Below, in pieces: positions 42,834-54,200 of a DNA stretch of 64,000 nt. Under the pieces are notes generated by a model. That model saw nothing but the letters and a program-made list of their open reading frames with translations, was not told the origin of the DNA and searched no databases. The position numbers and the translations under genes are program-made. This DNA is from Russula earlei. Lineage: Eukaryota; Basidiomycota; Agaricomycetes; Russulales; Russulaceae. Each line of letters starts with the position of its first letter. Position 1 is the first letter of the stretch. Where the stretch lies: contig JAGFNK010000161.1 in the NCBI GenBank assembly GCA_025769875.1, forward strand, positions 41,512 through 105,511. Direction: 5' to 3'.

Positions 42834-43707
42834 ACAAGCCATATCAGTTCTCAAGCCTGAAGTCGAGTTGATAGTAGAGTGTGTTCCGATGAACAGGCTG
42901 GTTCCCATTGTAAAGCGTAGGGATCCCTGCAGCAGTCAAAGTGTGTTATGCTAAACAGGTTATGGCCAATAGACCCTTCCTAGTATGACTCGGTCCATTG
43001 AGAAGCTAGGGTAAGTTTGTAATGGGATAAACTAGGGCTGGTTCCACTAGCTATATGCATTCAAGTCTGTCGTAGACCTTGAACACACAGAGAGAGGAAG
43101 GTATGTCTTGAAGAAGGAGAGCTCTTCTCAGTAGAGTGAAGAGAGACTCTTAGGGGAGGAAGAGAAAGGTGAAGAGTAGATGGTGGATGGTGTGTGTGTG
43201 TGAAGAGTTGATGAAATGGAGAGGTGGATGTGGTTTGAGGATTAGGAGTTGTGTGGGTTGCAGGCAAATATGTTTGGATAAGAGTGGGTTGGATTCTACA
43301 AGAGACCAAGCTTAGGGCTTTGGTCACAAAGTACTGAGCTTTATATATACAGGAGAAGCACAGCAATAGCTGCGCTTTGACTGTGCTACTGGTATAGTAG
43401 GAGTCATAATAAGTAGGAGTCATAGAAATGAGGCCACAAATGAGTCAGAACCCAAATGACTGTGCTGCACAGTAAGTGCGCAGCATTGCACAGTCAAAAC
43501 TAGAAAGTGAATAATAAATGGAAAGAGAACCAAACAAAGGGAGAGTAACAGCAATCCAGTGTTACCTGGACATGTATGGATCACATGATAACACAGAAGA
43601 GATCACAAGACGTAAATGATCACAAGATCAGTAGGTAAAGGGATGTATGAAAGCAAGCAGTCCATAGCAAAGGTAAGTGGTAAACATAAAAGGAAAATGG
43701 TGTAACA
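42834..43707 (-). repeat. solo LTR-1, 874 bp, in gypsy-A gag
   Basis: It runs TGTCACAGTAACAAG...AAATGGTGTAACA, with the exact 5-bp duplication GTGTT (42829-42833, 43708-43712). It splits the gag sequence between WVDTQLETL and NNSVNTAG. Confidence 0.95.
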
Positions 43708-43712
43708 GTGTT

Positions 43713-44068
43713 TCCAGTTGGGTGTCAACCCAATGGTCCACATTAGGGCCCCTTATAAAGGATAAACAAGCATTAACACATCTACAGGGATTGTTGAAGA
43801 GAGAGTTTTCATCATTCATATTGTGAAAGATAGCAAACTCTCTCATGAATTTGGAGGATTGGGAGCAGTCTCCATCAAAGATAGATGGTGGGTTTCCCCT
43901 GACTGCTCCATTGGAAGGGATCGGGACTATGGCAGCCATAGTTTGGGGATTAGGTGGAGGATCTTTGGTATTGCTCACATACCCACTCCTAGACCTCCTT
44001 CTCCTCCTACTCCACCCAGACCTCCTACTCCTCCTTTGTGGTACAAGTGGTGGTTCAGGCGCAAGCAT
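43713..44068 (-). pseudogene. gypsy-A gag, N-terminal piece
   Basis: It starts MLAPEPPLVPQRRSRRSGW, with an Arg-rich patch and a Pro-rich linker. The conserved Gag start follows: RGNPPSIFDGDCSQSSKFMREF, then FIRGPNVDHWVDTQLETL. The family pattern is GxPPxxFDGDRSKxxxFxxxF...FIRGPxVxxWV. No stop is seen in this piece. A plus-oriented truncated LTR-1 lies immediately to its right, so the 5' LTR and leader of gypsy-A are missing. Confidence 0.85.
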
Positions 44069-44113
44069 GGCTTCTACTGCTAGATGTACAGGTGATAACC
44101 TTGGTGAAGGTTG

Positions 44114-44614
44114 TGTTACAACATTTTCCCTTTATGTTTACTTCTTACCTTTGCTATGGACTGCTTGCTTTCGTATGTCCCTTTACTTACTGGTCTCATG
44201 ATCTCTTATGTCTTGTGATCCCTTCTGTATTATCATGTGATCCATACACATCCAGGTAACACTGGATTGGTGTTACTTTCCCTTTGTTTGGTTCTCTTTC
44301 CTTTTATACTTACTTCTTAGTTTTGACTGTGCAATGCTGCACACCTACTGTGCAGCACAGTCATTTGGGTTCTGACTCATTTGTGGCCTCATTTCTATGA
44401 CTCCTACTTATTATGACTCCTACTATACTAGTAGCACAGTCAAAGTGCAGCTATTGCTGCACTTCTCCTGTATATATAAGCTCAGTACTTTGTGACCAAA
44501 GCCCTAAGCTTGGTCTCTTGTAGAATCCAACCTACATCTGTTCCAACATATTTGCCTGCAACCCACCTCACTCCTAATCCTCAAACCACATCTACCTCTC
44601 CATTTCATCAACTC

Positions 44615-44655
<41 letters not shown>

Positions 44656-44722
44656 CACCCACCATCTACTCTCTCCTTATCCCTTCCTCCCTTAAGAGTC
44701 TCTCTTCACTCTACTGAGAAGT
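44114..44722 (+). repeat. LTR-1, 3'-truncated
   Basis: It starts TGTTACAACATTTTCCC and follows LTR-1, including the TATATATAAG box near 44470, up to CTCTACTGAGAAG. The family would continue with GAGCTCTCCTT but the sequence changes. No target duplication can be tested. It contains a 36-nt (CA)n run at 44617-44652. Confidence 0.85.
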
Positions 44723-44977
44723 GGTGGAGGTGCAAGGGAGCAGGATGTGGCAGGTGGGCATCATTCAGTGGAAGGAAGAGCACGCACAACATTGACCCTC
44801 TGTTTTATGCCACAATTTCCAATTTGAGTACAGCAACTTCTGTTATCAAGTAATTTACTCTTATCACTGAATAGTTATATTGATTTTCTGAATTGCAATG
44901 ATGTTCAAGCACCACTCTGCTGACAAAGTCCAACAGTCTGGATTTGGGTGTCACATTTTGCAAAATCCCAAAGACTG

Positions 44978-45047
44978 ACAGTCTACTCATTCTGGCACAA
45001 CTTTTAGCCAGGCTAGGGTAAATGTTGTGCTGGAATGAGTAGACTGT
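44978..45047. repeat. 24-bp inverted repeat (hairpin), 22-nt loop
   Basis: ACAGTCTACTCATTCTGGCACAAC at 44978-45001 and its inverted copy at 45024-45047 differ at only two positions. It could be the fold-back end of a small transposon or a chance palindrome. No element boundaries were recognised around it. Confidence 0.8.
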
Positions 45048-45049
45048 CC

Positions 45050-47690
45050 ATATTTACTGTAACCTTTTTTGTCACATTTTTTGTGCTCTACTAAAGTCAT
45101 TACTTATGTAATATAATTTGTGGCCACAACAGAGCCTACTCAGCACTTGGAATATTTTACTTTTATTGTCCACTGAGTTGACTATAAGCAGACTTGACTT
45201 ATCCCTTCCTGCCTGTCATGCATCCACATTGAACACCACTTCCATGCACGCCTGCATTGGCCATCTCAATGCTGATCAATCAATCAACATGCCTGCACAT
45301 GCAATGTGGTGCCCAAGTTACCTCCCTCAAAAAGGGGGGCTCCCGGCTCCTCCCATCCCATCCCTCCGGGGTCTTCCGACGAACGGAATGGGCTGAGGCA
45401 TGGATGCCATGATGGGATTGCCACGACTGGCACAGACGCCTCCTCGCCCCTTCGCCTTCCATCCTTCCCGTCCTCACTCCTACAAAGCGCGTGCGCCCAC
45501 AAGCGCACTTGATCCTTCGGTACCCAGCGTACGCCGCGGCACGTGGGCATCCGTCGGGGGCCCGCCGCCGCGCTGCACCTTGATCATCATCACCTTCACT
45601 GCTGTAATCTAGTAGCCTCCCGGCGCAGCTCCCAAAAGAGGAAATGTCCGTCGACCTCTTTTCCTTCTTCTAACTTAACTCCACGCCTCTCCGCTTCCGT
45701 GCGCTCGCTCGTTCCGTCAGCGCAACGCGTTCGCCCCGTCTCTTTCCCTTGTTCCCCCCCCCCCCCCCCACTCCCCTTCACATTTCTCACGAGCGGAACG
45801 CCCCCCGAACAACGACGCCGCACGACGACGGAGACAATCTCGGCTGACCTCATGATCGCCCACGGACTGGGGGCGCTAACTCTCTGCCCGCGGAGGCGAC
45901 GAAGCAAGTATCTCCATGCTGTCCCCATTCCGTGGGTCTTATGATTTGCCACGCCCCTCCTCCCGGGCCCCGGGCCCTGGGCGCCCCCGCACGCGCCTCA
46001 CGCCCCACGCCGCAAAACGACCGCCTTGCTGCGTTTCCGCGATCCTACGCCCCTACGGTAGATTCTCGTTGTTCGGATTCCATTCCTCCCGTCCGCGACA
46101 ACCGTGGGTTTATACGCGCTGATCCACACAACCCCCCCCCCACACACACACCCTCTCTCGTACGCCTTTTCCATCGGTTTCCGAAAAGCGGTGGCGCTTT
46201 CGGTTCCGGCACGGTCAACGTCTGATCAGGCCTTCCATCATGCCATGGAATCCCGAGACGTTCGCTCGCTCGCCGGGTTGGACGTGCGCAGCGTCGGAGT
46301 GATGCGACGGATTACCTGTCACCCCACGTCGTTGATCTCGGAGGTACAGTGGTAGATCCCATCACGGCGAGAGGGAATCTTCCCCTCCCCCTCCCCTTTG
46401 GGAGGTAGCCTGAGCGCTCGCAGTGTCACCTGCACTGCAACTGACAGGGACTTGACCTGTGTCGTTGACCGTTGACAATCGACCGTTTGACAATCTATAT
46501 ATATCCGGTCGTTGCGCGCGCGCATCAAGTCAACAACGAACAGTGGTGTCGTAGCCCGCCCTTGACATTTTGACTCGCGACACGTGCCCGGGCGCCCGCA
46601 TCCCTGGACTGCGTCCGCCCTCATCGCGGCATCCTGATCACTTGACTTTTGACTTTGTCGTGCCTTGTCTACCATTCAAAAAAAAAACCCTTGCCTTCTT
46701 TTTTTCCCTTCGGCTGTTCGCCGCCCACCACACCCACCGCACACCCCGACGTGCTTCCCTGCACCGCGTGGAACCCTCCCGCGACCTAACGACGGGCCAT
46801 ACAAACCGACGATCAAAAGTTAGCCCCCGTCATTGACGTCTTGAAGCACGCGTGTAGAAATGTATGTATCGGTCCATGGCCCAGGTTCTGTTCGCCAGTG
46901 AAACTCACGACATGCCTGCGTGCGTATGGAGAGAACGAGATCTCGCCACGTACACGTGGCAGGATGGCATTTCTTCGGACGAATGTGCCAAGGGAGATCC
47001 AAACCGGTCTCGAAAGCGGTCCGGTCTTGTGGTTGTGGTTGCGAGGGTGCTGTGTGTACATGCAACTGCTGGGGTGTGGACCGTGAAATGGATACCACAT
47101 TGGTTGCCGTACCGATGAGGGACGGAGGCGATTATTATGTCGTGTTGACCGACTCGTCGTACCTCTCTCCCTCTCGCCAATCGTGACGAATGGGATGATA
47201 AATACGCATGAAAATAAGAGAAAACAAGGACATTATACTTGTCACAGGACGAGCGCTGGCTAAATGATACACGGATTACCAAGGCTCGTACAATACAGCC
47301 GAAAAATAATAGATAGGGGCTGAACGAAAGAAAAGAGGATAAAGGACGCAAAGACGCGAAGGCGAAAAACGAAAACGAGCAGGGAACGTTGACGTGTGGT
47401 TGATGTATTGGGTCATGGGTGGATGTTTGGTTGAATTGCTTGAGACAGGTTGGATGATGGGGAGGAGTGTTGATAGTTCGATGCTAGGATAACGTGATGG
47501 ACTGGTGGTCACGCATCTATCACCAGTTGGCCATAACCGAGAGTAAAATCGAGAGCAGCAGCTTGGAGCACGAGGAGTCGCAGAGGTTGCGGTGCTTATG
47601 GCTGAAGAGCAAAAACAAAAGAAATCGAATTTTAGCAGGCGGCTTTGCGCAGCCAGAGGATATCTTGCCGCCCAACTGCGAACTGGAGGA
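45050..47690. other. mainly GC-rich region without a supported gene
   Basis: From about 45300 the sequence is GC- and CpG-rich, unlike the repeats to the left. Reading frames up to 133 codons at 45543-45944, and shorter ones at 45916-46225 and 46813-47351, have promoter/UTR-like or Arg/Pro-rich composition without domains. A 16-nt C run lies at 45754-45769. Part of a gene may be present, but no start and splice structure could be defended. Confidence 0.4.
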
Positions 47691-47693
47691 GGT

Positions 47694-48589
47694 CTATGCC
47701 CCCCCTTCATCTTCTTCACGAATAGAACTGAGCGAACGCATACGGCCATGAATGCGGCGCGACGATGAGGCCTGGGGAGGAGGGGATATATGCGGGGGTG
47801 GGACCGCTGGGGTATAAACAGGCGCCGGTGCAGCCGGTTTCGGTACGGGGGGTGATGGCGAAGGGGATGGGGATGGGGGGACGAATGAGAGGTGGGCATT
47901 GCCGGGAAGGGGAGTGCTATAGATGAGATAAGGTTCGTCATCCTCGTCCGAGCGATCGTCGGAGCGGCCGGCAAGCGACTGACTCGAACTGTAGTAGAGA
48001 GTGGGTGAATCCGCTGGGTCAGACTGCTGGGTATAATTGTAAGGTCTAGGGGATGGTGCGGACTTGGATGATGAAGGAGATGGTGATAACGAGGGGGTCT
48101 GCGGATAAGGTACGTCCCATGTCAGTGTTATTAGTCTTGGCGGTTTGTCATAGATATCAGGGACCAGCGGCTCCGTTGACAAACTGTCAAAGGTGGGGGC
48201 CAGGAAACGAGGACACTCACTGTGCCATGAGAAACGCCGTCAACCCATGCAACAACGCGGCGGATCCACTCGCGGCGCCGAAGCAACTCGATACCACGGA
48301 GACGCTGGACCTCCAGCTCGCGCTCGCGCTCACTTGCACCGGAGCTCGTTGACGAATCCTCGTCTGCGAAAGGATCGAACGTGAAGGACTGGAATGCAGG
48401 ACTGGACGGGAATGTGGGCGTGGGGGGAGCTGGAGGCAAGTTGAACGCAAATTTTCCGGCCGGGGTTGAGGGAGGAGAATATGGGTTATATGCGATTGGA
48501 TCGGCTTGCATGTGATGGAGACGGAATAAGGAGTCGTTATCTTGGATGTGAGGAGGGTAGGTCGGGGCGAAAGGGTCGAAGCCGAGCAT
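47694..48589 (-). CDS. hypothetical protein with DPF motifs, two exons, 257 aa
   Basis: Exons 48589-48221 and 48098-47694 are joined by a phase-0 intron of 122 nt (GTGAGT...CCGCAG, with a CTGAC branch-like site about 20 nt before the acceptor). The protein begins MLGFDPFAPTYPPHIQDNDS. It has a second DPF motif (SFTFDPFADED), a Pro-rich stretch and then one conserved-looking amphipathic helix ERERELEVQRLRGIELLRRR, continuing EWIRRVVAWVDG. The second exon encodes Ser/Pro-rich, probably disordered sequence with an acidic Ser-Asp-Asp patch and a tail RRIHGRMRSLSSIREEDEGG. There is no signal peptide or membrane span. DPF motifs in other proteins can bind endocytic adaptor ears, but that is only suggestive here. 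I do not recognise the family. Long overlapping frames on both strands are shadows. The GC-rich, repeat-free surroundings support a host gene. Confidence 0.7.
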
Positions 48590-50767
48590 GGAGGGAGGGA
48601 GGGGGGGGGGGGATGATGTTGTGGAGGGGAGAGAAGGAAGGAGGGAAAGACGCTGGGGGGAATGATATATGGAGGGCCAATATAAATCGCAAAAGGAGCA
48701 CGATAGCTGTGTTGTGCTGCTCCTTGGCTGAGGGTGAGACTGGCGAGGGGCTTGATCGGGACGTTCTAGATCCGACCCAGTTCAGTCCAGTCAGTCCGAG
48801 TCAGAATCAGGAACCAGCCCGGCTCGAAGCAACGACCCCCGTGCGGGTGTTAATTCGCTTCGCTCCCCTTCCTTCCAAGTTGCCAACATGCCACTCCCCA
48901 CCCGTAACCGAATAGAATACAATCTTTCTTTCTTTCTCTCCTATCAGCCCCACTGATGCGCACAGCGGTTCGGTCGGCCATCTCGAGCTTGTCGGCTGCC
49001 GAGCCAATAAGCGCGCCGCCTTGCCGCCGTGACGTTGAATTGTTTAGCGACCGAGTTATCGATGTAGATTTCATATCATCCCAAGATCACTGAGCGATCA
49101 CCGAGCCACTCGTGTGCCTCTGTTGCCTTAGGGCACCAGGCTGAGGCTGTTCATCCTAGAAACCCCCCTGTGCACTCTTTGACCGTCATCCTTCTCGGTC
49201 ATGGCACGTTCCTATGGTTCCCTCGGAAATTCACCCCTAGACCTCCCTCGCTGCCGGCATAAATGTTCCACAATCAATGGCATGCCTGCGCGCTTTTCCC
49301 TTGCCAGACGCCGAGGACCCCTTGGCGTGCCATCAATTGGTCCGAATGAACAAGTCCGATCCATATATGACCGACGCAGCACAGTCATCATCGCAATATT
49401 CGGAATGTTTCCCGCATCCGCCTACGTGGAGAATGTATGAAATCATTAAATATAGTCGTGATATATCAGCCGACGTGTCCGCTTATCTACAGGCGAAGCG
49501 CTCAGGCGACTTGGACCTTCCGGCCGTCAGATGTCGGTCGATTGTTGGTCGACCCAGGCCAGTGCGTAACGTTCGATTTCGAATTCTTTGGACGCGCATT
49601 TGCGCAACCAGAGGAAGGACAGCAAGTCTACATTTCACACTAGCGCGCATGGGCTGAGGCGAAGAGTGGCTGTGTTGAACTCTATAAGTGCCAATACCAA
49701 TACCACAGCTAGACACACAACTCGGTTATTGTCTAGCTGCGCGATCACAGACAGGTGCGGCGGCGACGTGCCTACCCACGCGGAACTCCATCAGTGCTAG
49801 AACCGGAATGTAAATAATGATGGCTCCAGGTGACGTAGGCGATGATGCGTGTGTGTGCAATGTATACAGCCAGCCAGCCAGAAAGACGCCCCTCATGAAC
49901 TGGTCCGATTCTCTGTCCGAAATGCGCTCGCTCGAAACCAGTGCTTATCCTTTAGATCCAATGAGACAACATACCGGAGCTCGCAAGCGGTTTCAGGAGA
50001 GGACAAAGCAAACAGACTAACATGAGCCGAGGCTAACTTAACCTACGGTGGCTGTGACCGATCCTCCCAAGGATCTGCTGAGGCAATCGCACGGCCACCG
50101 CCCAGGATTGATCGTTTAAAATTAGGCCAATCACTCCCACCTTGATGGCCACAATACGCCAGGCAACTCACTCGCAAATTGGTGACCAACGTCTTCGGAG
50201 GGAAGAAGACCAAAAAGCCGGAGCAACTTGGCAGAAATGTCGATGGGCAGAGCTGGAGTCCAGGTCAGGTCAGAATCTCAGCTCGGACGGTTCGTGCTAG
50301 ATGAAATGAACATCACATCAATTATCGGGCACCCACGGCGATCGGGCGAAATCTTTGGAACGACCTTCAGCCGCCCGAAATGCCATCAAATCAGGCGAAA
50401 ACAGCGGGAAAGTCCATTTGCGCTCCGCCAATTCCGCACGCAGCGTTGTGCGCGCTCTTTCCTCCCCTCCCTTCACTTCCGCTCGTGTGTTTTTCGTGCC
50501 AATACTTTCCTCCCCCCCACCACAGAACCCACCTCTGCTCCTTTCCTCCGGCTTCGATCGATCACGGACGGAATGAACGTCGTCGGAGTGGAGAATCGCG
50601 CGGATGATCGTGTCGTGATGGGGATTTGTCAGAGAAAGACGTCGTCTTCTTTCGACCGGTCCTCGGCGACCCTGCATCTGCTACGAGCGAGCGAGCAAGA
50701 ACTGCAAAGGAAAAAAAAAAAAAAAACAAGGCAAGCGAGCTCGACTGTGGCCGCTGACTCGATCGTC
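48590..50767. other. GC-rich intergenic or unresolved genic stretch
   Basis: Upstream of the minus-strand gene is a G-run near 48600-48615. Further right, frames at 49277-49657 and 49437-49643 look partly protein-like: the latter reads RPSDVGRLLVDPGQCVTFDF, then EFFGRAFAQPEEGQQVYIS. They lack a convincing start or splice partners and could be an unrecognised exon. The frame 50228-51079 includes a poly-A run and UTR-like sequence and is not accepted as such. Confidence 0.35.
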
Positions 50768-51195
50768 ATGACCTCTTGGCCTCTCCTCGTAAGTTATGCA
50801 AAATGCATTTTGCGCGTTCCCCAACTTCTTCCTCCCTCAGGACGTTCCTGGTCCTGGTTTTGGTATTTTCTAGACGCGGGCGCGCGGTTTCGTTCCCCTC
50901 AGGCGCTGCCTTACAGCCATACACATCCACGTCCACGTATCGAAGCTCAGGCTCGGTCCGAACTAGCGACGGCCGCATGCCCCTGGATGGGGAGGAGATG
51001 TTCGTCGCGCAGTTTGATCGCTCTAACTTTCTTTCTTGCCTGTATTGGGCATTCGAGCCTACCCGCTCTGCGGACCTGACGTGGCGCCACATCAGCCCAT
51101 CTCTCTGCGGCTGCCAGGTTCCGAACTCCGAATTCTTTGTGTTGGTGTACCGCGGTCCTTCGTTGAACCGGGTCACATTGGTCAGACCCCCCTAG
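50768..51195 (+). CDS. possible small gene, three short exons
   Basis: Tentative model: exons 50768-50788 (MTSWPLL), 50841-50862 and 50903-51195, giving 111 residues. The first intron (52 nt, GTAAGT...CTCAG) is good. The second (40 nt, GTATTT...CTCAG) is unusually short. The joined product has a Gly/Pro turn (DVPGPGFG) and ends in a Cys/Trp-containing segment (FLSCLYWAFEPT, SLCGCQVPNSEFFVLVYRG). The first ATG follows a purine/pyrimidine-rich leader with a poly-A tract. No domain is recognised. It may equally be a chance run of splice-like sites. Confidence 0.25.
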
Positions 51196-52439
51196 CTCCC
51201 ACCGTTAGACGTCTTGCCATCGGGGGCTGGTTGTGTTTTTTTTTTGGCCCTTGCAGGAGTTCCTTCATCAATGACTGCGTCGATCTTTCGCTGACACTGC
51301 AGACCGTTCGCCTTGTGTCAGGCTTTTCTCTGTCAGTATTCACGGCTACGTCTGGTTGTGAAGTACAACGCCTAGCTACCCTGAACCAACCCCAACGGTC
51401 GGGTGCCATGAGGTGGATCCGCTCCTCAATTAACAGGTCCGGAGGCACCACCGAGATCAAAGCGCGCGGCCATGGTCGGTCCGAAGCCGCTTTTTTTCCG
51501 TTCGAGGGTACGTGCTCATCCAGTTGAGACTTCTTCCCCTACCTTCTTTGCGGACACGCGTCCGTCTCGGCCGTCCTATGCGGTGTTACTTATGGTGACC
51601 TCTGCTATCGCCCACGCTAGATTCCCACCCGTTGACGTCTTTGGAATCCCATTCCGTTGTCACGAGTCGCGCCGCGCTTACCACGCGCTTACCGAATGGA
51701 CTGGCTTTGGCCGGTTCTATCAATCGAATTACTCCTATTGTACTGCAGGGAGGAGACCAGACATGGCATGCCCTTTCTGAAACCCCTCGATTCTACCGAT
51801 CTGGCCTTGGATTCGGGCACGCGAAACTCATCACCGATCGTTCTCGGTCGCTGAAGACCGGTCCGTGTTTGTTCGCCGTCCGTCAGACTAACCATCGGCA
51901 CTCCGTTCCGGGACGTCTGAGGGATTCCATGTGCGTAGAGCCGCGTGCTGCCAAGCGAATGGGTCATATGAGCGTATGGTTGGTGTGGATTGCTGAGTCA
52001 TGAGTGTCTCATGAACAATGAACATGTGAAATGAAAACTCTGACCAATGTACCTCACGTTCGATCGATTTACTGCTTGCTAAGAAAACACTGTTACGTTC
52101 GAACTGAATCATTCATCGCATTCTTGTCGAAACGAAACTTGTCGTACACGAGCGTATAGCCTCACGTCAAAGTAAGAAAAGAAACGTATAATTCGTACCA
52201 CGACGCAGGCGAGCGGAGGCGGACGGGGCGGTGGCAATGGTCAGCGGAAGGAACTTGAAGATAACGAATGAAGCGCTCCCAGAACGATGCCCTCGACGTG
52301 TCTGGTGCGAATCGTTCTAGGTGCAACAGGAACAGGTTAATGTCAAGTAAGATGGACGACTGGGTTCAGACAAGATTAAGATGATGCCAGAGTGAGTGAG
52401 TGAGTGCTGCTGCTATCTGTGACCGCGAGACAACATCCA
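51196..52439. other. no gene recognised
   Basis: GC-moderate sequence with overlapping frames of up to 163 codons, none with a recognisable domain. The frame at 51632-52003 has mixed hydrophobic composition but no motif. It ends where DUF6535 similarity begins on the minus strand. Confidence 0.4.
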
Positions 52440-53230
52440 ACCCTCGCCTCAAAAGCTCATCATCCAAGGTCCATGATTTCCCCGAGTTCTTGCACCGCGT
52501 CATCGATATGGGGGCCGGTCTGCGCGTCAAGAATGTTTCCCAGTAGCACCAGGACCTCCTCTGAGGCATAGGCACAGCGTACTTGAAGTTGCGATTGCGA
52601 AGGATGCCTTGCCTTGACGCCGTCGCAGGAGAGTGATCTTCTCCGTGTCCCGATCGAGTGCTTGTGCACCCTCCAGTCGGTCGTAATGACCTGGGAAGTA
52701 CCGACGTAGAGTGCAGATTGGGACGTTCGAGACGAAGAGGAGGATAACGGTACCTTGAGTGCGAGGAAGAAAAGCTCGACGGTAAAGCCAAGCCCAGCTC
52801 AGAGATCAGTCTCGGATTCATGACTGCCGAGGATCTTGTGTAGTTCCCCTTCCGTCGAGCCCCCAGCGCCTTGTCGAGATCATTGTCCGACTCCTGGGCG
52901 TTCTTCAAAGCTCGTTCATCGCTCGTTGCGTCGTCATCCCGAGACTCCGAAAAATGGTGCTTGGAATGCCTGATAGATTCTCATGGCCACCCAGCATCGG
53001 TCGCATAGCCATGATCCAAAGGCATGTCCAGCGTATCACGAAAGAGCTGTTCATGGTCCGTCCAAGACAACTCCCAAACCTTTTCGACGTTGCCGATCTC
53101 TCCCAATACTCTCACAACATGACACCGGAGCTCGACGTGTTGGACGAATGTAAGAAGGACAACGCACGATGGAGTGACGAATGCCAGCAAAGCTTAGAGC
53201 TGGCACTAAGACGTGGCAGTCCGAGGTAGA
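52440..53230 (-). pseudogene. DUF6535 C-terminal fragment with internal deletion
   Basis: Read on the minus strand it follows the intact DUF6535 protein at 767-3585. LRCHVVRVLGEIGNVEKVWEL corresponds to IDAFGNIGKLLGDLGNAEGT. It continues through ALKNAQESDNDLDKALGA and GELHKILGSHESETDL, jumps to GLGFTVELFFLALKV (matching FGFTLELYFISLRE) and YVGTSQVITTDW (matching YVGAFRAITLDW), and ends EEVLVLLGNILDAQTGPHI, then DDAVQELGEIMD. About 130 residues, including most of the coiled coil, are missing, with stops and frameshifts. It lies to the left of the copia-C remnant. It may be the C-terminal continuation of the DUF6535 pseudogene at 56860-59360, with the copia element inserted between them. Confidence 0.7.
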
Positions 53231-53370
53231 TCCGCTCGTAGTATAAGAAATTGTTGCTCGCCCTCATGTAGACGCTAAGTCAAATCTCCTGACCTGTAGT
53301 CTCGTAACCTCTCAATCTGTTGGACGTGCAGCCGCTAAGTGCCGCGCGAACGGACAATCCGGACCGTACG

Positions 53371-53567
53371 TGTAAATAATTAGAATAATTTAGTTATCGC
53401 GTTCGTTTCCTCAGTCTTTTACACACAAGACTGAGGTCAGTACTACACATTCCTTTACACTCCTTTAAAGCTAATGCTGTACATAGCTATCATCCCTATA
53501 GGTTAGATAACTAACCAATACAGTCTTTTACACACAAGACTGAGCTATCATCCCTATAGCTTCAACA
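53371..53567 (+). repeat. copia-C 5' LTR, 197 bp, with duplicated hairpin
   Basis: It runs TGTAAATAATT to TTCAACA. The word CAGTCTTTTACACACAAGACTGA, a near-perfect hairpin (CAGTCTT/AAGACTG), occurs twice, at about 53413 and 53521. TATCATCCCTATAG is also repeated. The internal duplication suggests a replication- or recombination-derived LTR variant. Confidence 0.7.
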
Positions 53568-53637
53568 GATTATGAGACCTGGTCATCCCTGACATCATGA
53601 ACTCCTACCAGCTTCCAAATCGCATAATGAAACACCC

Positions 53638-54200
53638 ATGAGCACCCCCACAGCAACCGCAAACATCGCGCCCTTGAGAGGCAGCCACGCTCCCACCGTA
53701 GGAGCCGCGGGAAAAACTTATATGAGCGGCCAACACGGTTATGATGGACCACTCTTCAAAGGTGGCATGGTCGCGTACACACAATGGAAAGCTAAAATAG
53801 AGGCAGTATTCAAAGTAAACGGCTTAATGGAAATCTTAAAACAGACATACTCAAAACTGGACCTCAGCAATGACCTGAGCGGCTTCGCCGACTGGGAGCA
53901 GAAAGATTGCGAAGCGCACGCCCACATTTTACTCACGTTAAAAGGGCACGCTCTTGACACTGCCCTAGGCATTGCTGGAGCCAAAAATACTGGGTCACTT
54001 TCTCCGAAAGTGAACCCATGGCTCCTCAAATCATTCGACTGCTGCACGCCGCCCAAACCCTCGAGAGACTCAGTTACCCAATAGACGAGAAAGTCCTCAT
54101 CTGGATGCTAATCCTCGCACTACCGGAAAAGATGGCCAAACTCTAGGCCACCCTCCACTCGACGCCGCCCAGTCATCTAACAGCCGAGCACGTCATGGAC
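53638..54200 (+). pseudogene. copia-C gag, N-terminal part
   Basis: The frame 53638-54084 starts MSTPTATANIAPLRG. It has the copia Gag pattern YDGPLFKGGMVAYTQWKAKI, WEQKDCEAHAHILLTLKGH and an LDTALGI helix. Near 54010 coding shifts to another frame (APQIIRLLHAAQTLERLSYP, then LIWMLILALPEKMAKL), where a stop follows. The zinc knuckle lies in the next frame (54195 on). This is a Gag split by one or two indels. Confidence 0.7.

Larger units (their letters stand above)
23870..44110 (-). mobile_element. chromovirus (Ty3/gypsy) remnant, gypsy-A, with nested insertions
   Basis: Read on the minus strand the pieces are gag N-terminus (44068-43713), gag (42828-42723), gag C-terminus with zinc knuckle (39530-38863), gag end and protease (about 27990-27230), start of RT and RNase H (27350-26300), integrase zinc finger (26300-26166), integrase core and C-terminus (25855-24915) and chromodomain (24025-23870). 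The joints at 43712/42828, 42722/39530, 26155/25855 and 24914/24025 are supported by target duplications plus frame continuity. The gap from 28 to 38.9 kb holds other repeats and the Plavaka element and is only partly explained. The element's own LTRs were not identified. Confidence 0.75.

Noticed and set aside
45543..45944. 133-codon plus-strand frame in the GC-rich region
   Set aside because: It spans a 16-nt C homopolymer and has no domain; likely promoter or UTR sequence.
47276..47974. 232-codon minus-strand frame
   Set aside because: It overlaps the second exon of the two-exon gene in another frame and continues through its likely 3' UTR; Arg/Pro/Ser-rich with no motif.
50228..51079. 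283-codon plus-strand frame
   Set aside because: It includes a poly-A run translated as Lys and UTR-like sequence, with no domain. A spliced small gene starting at 50768 is a slightly better but still weak reading.
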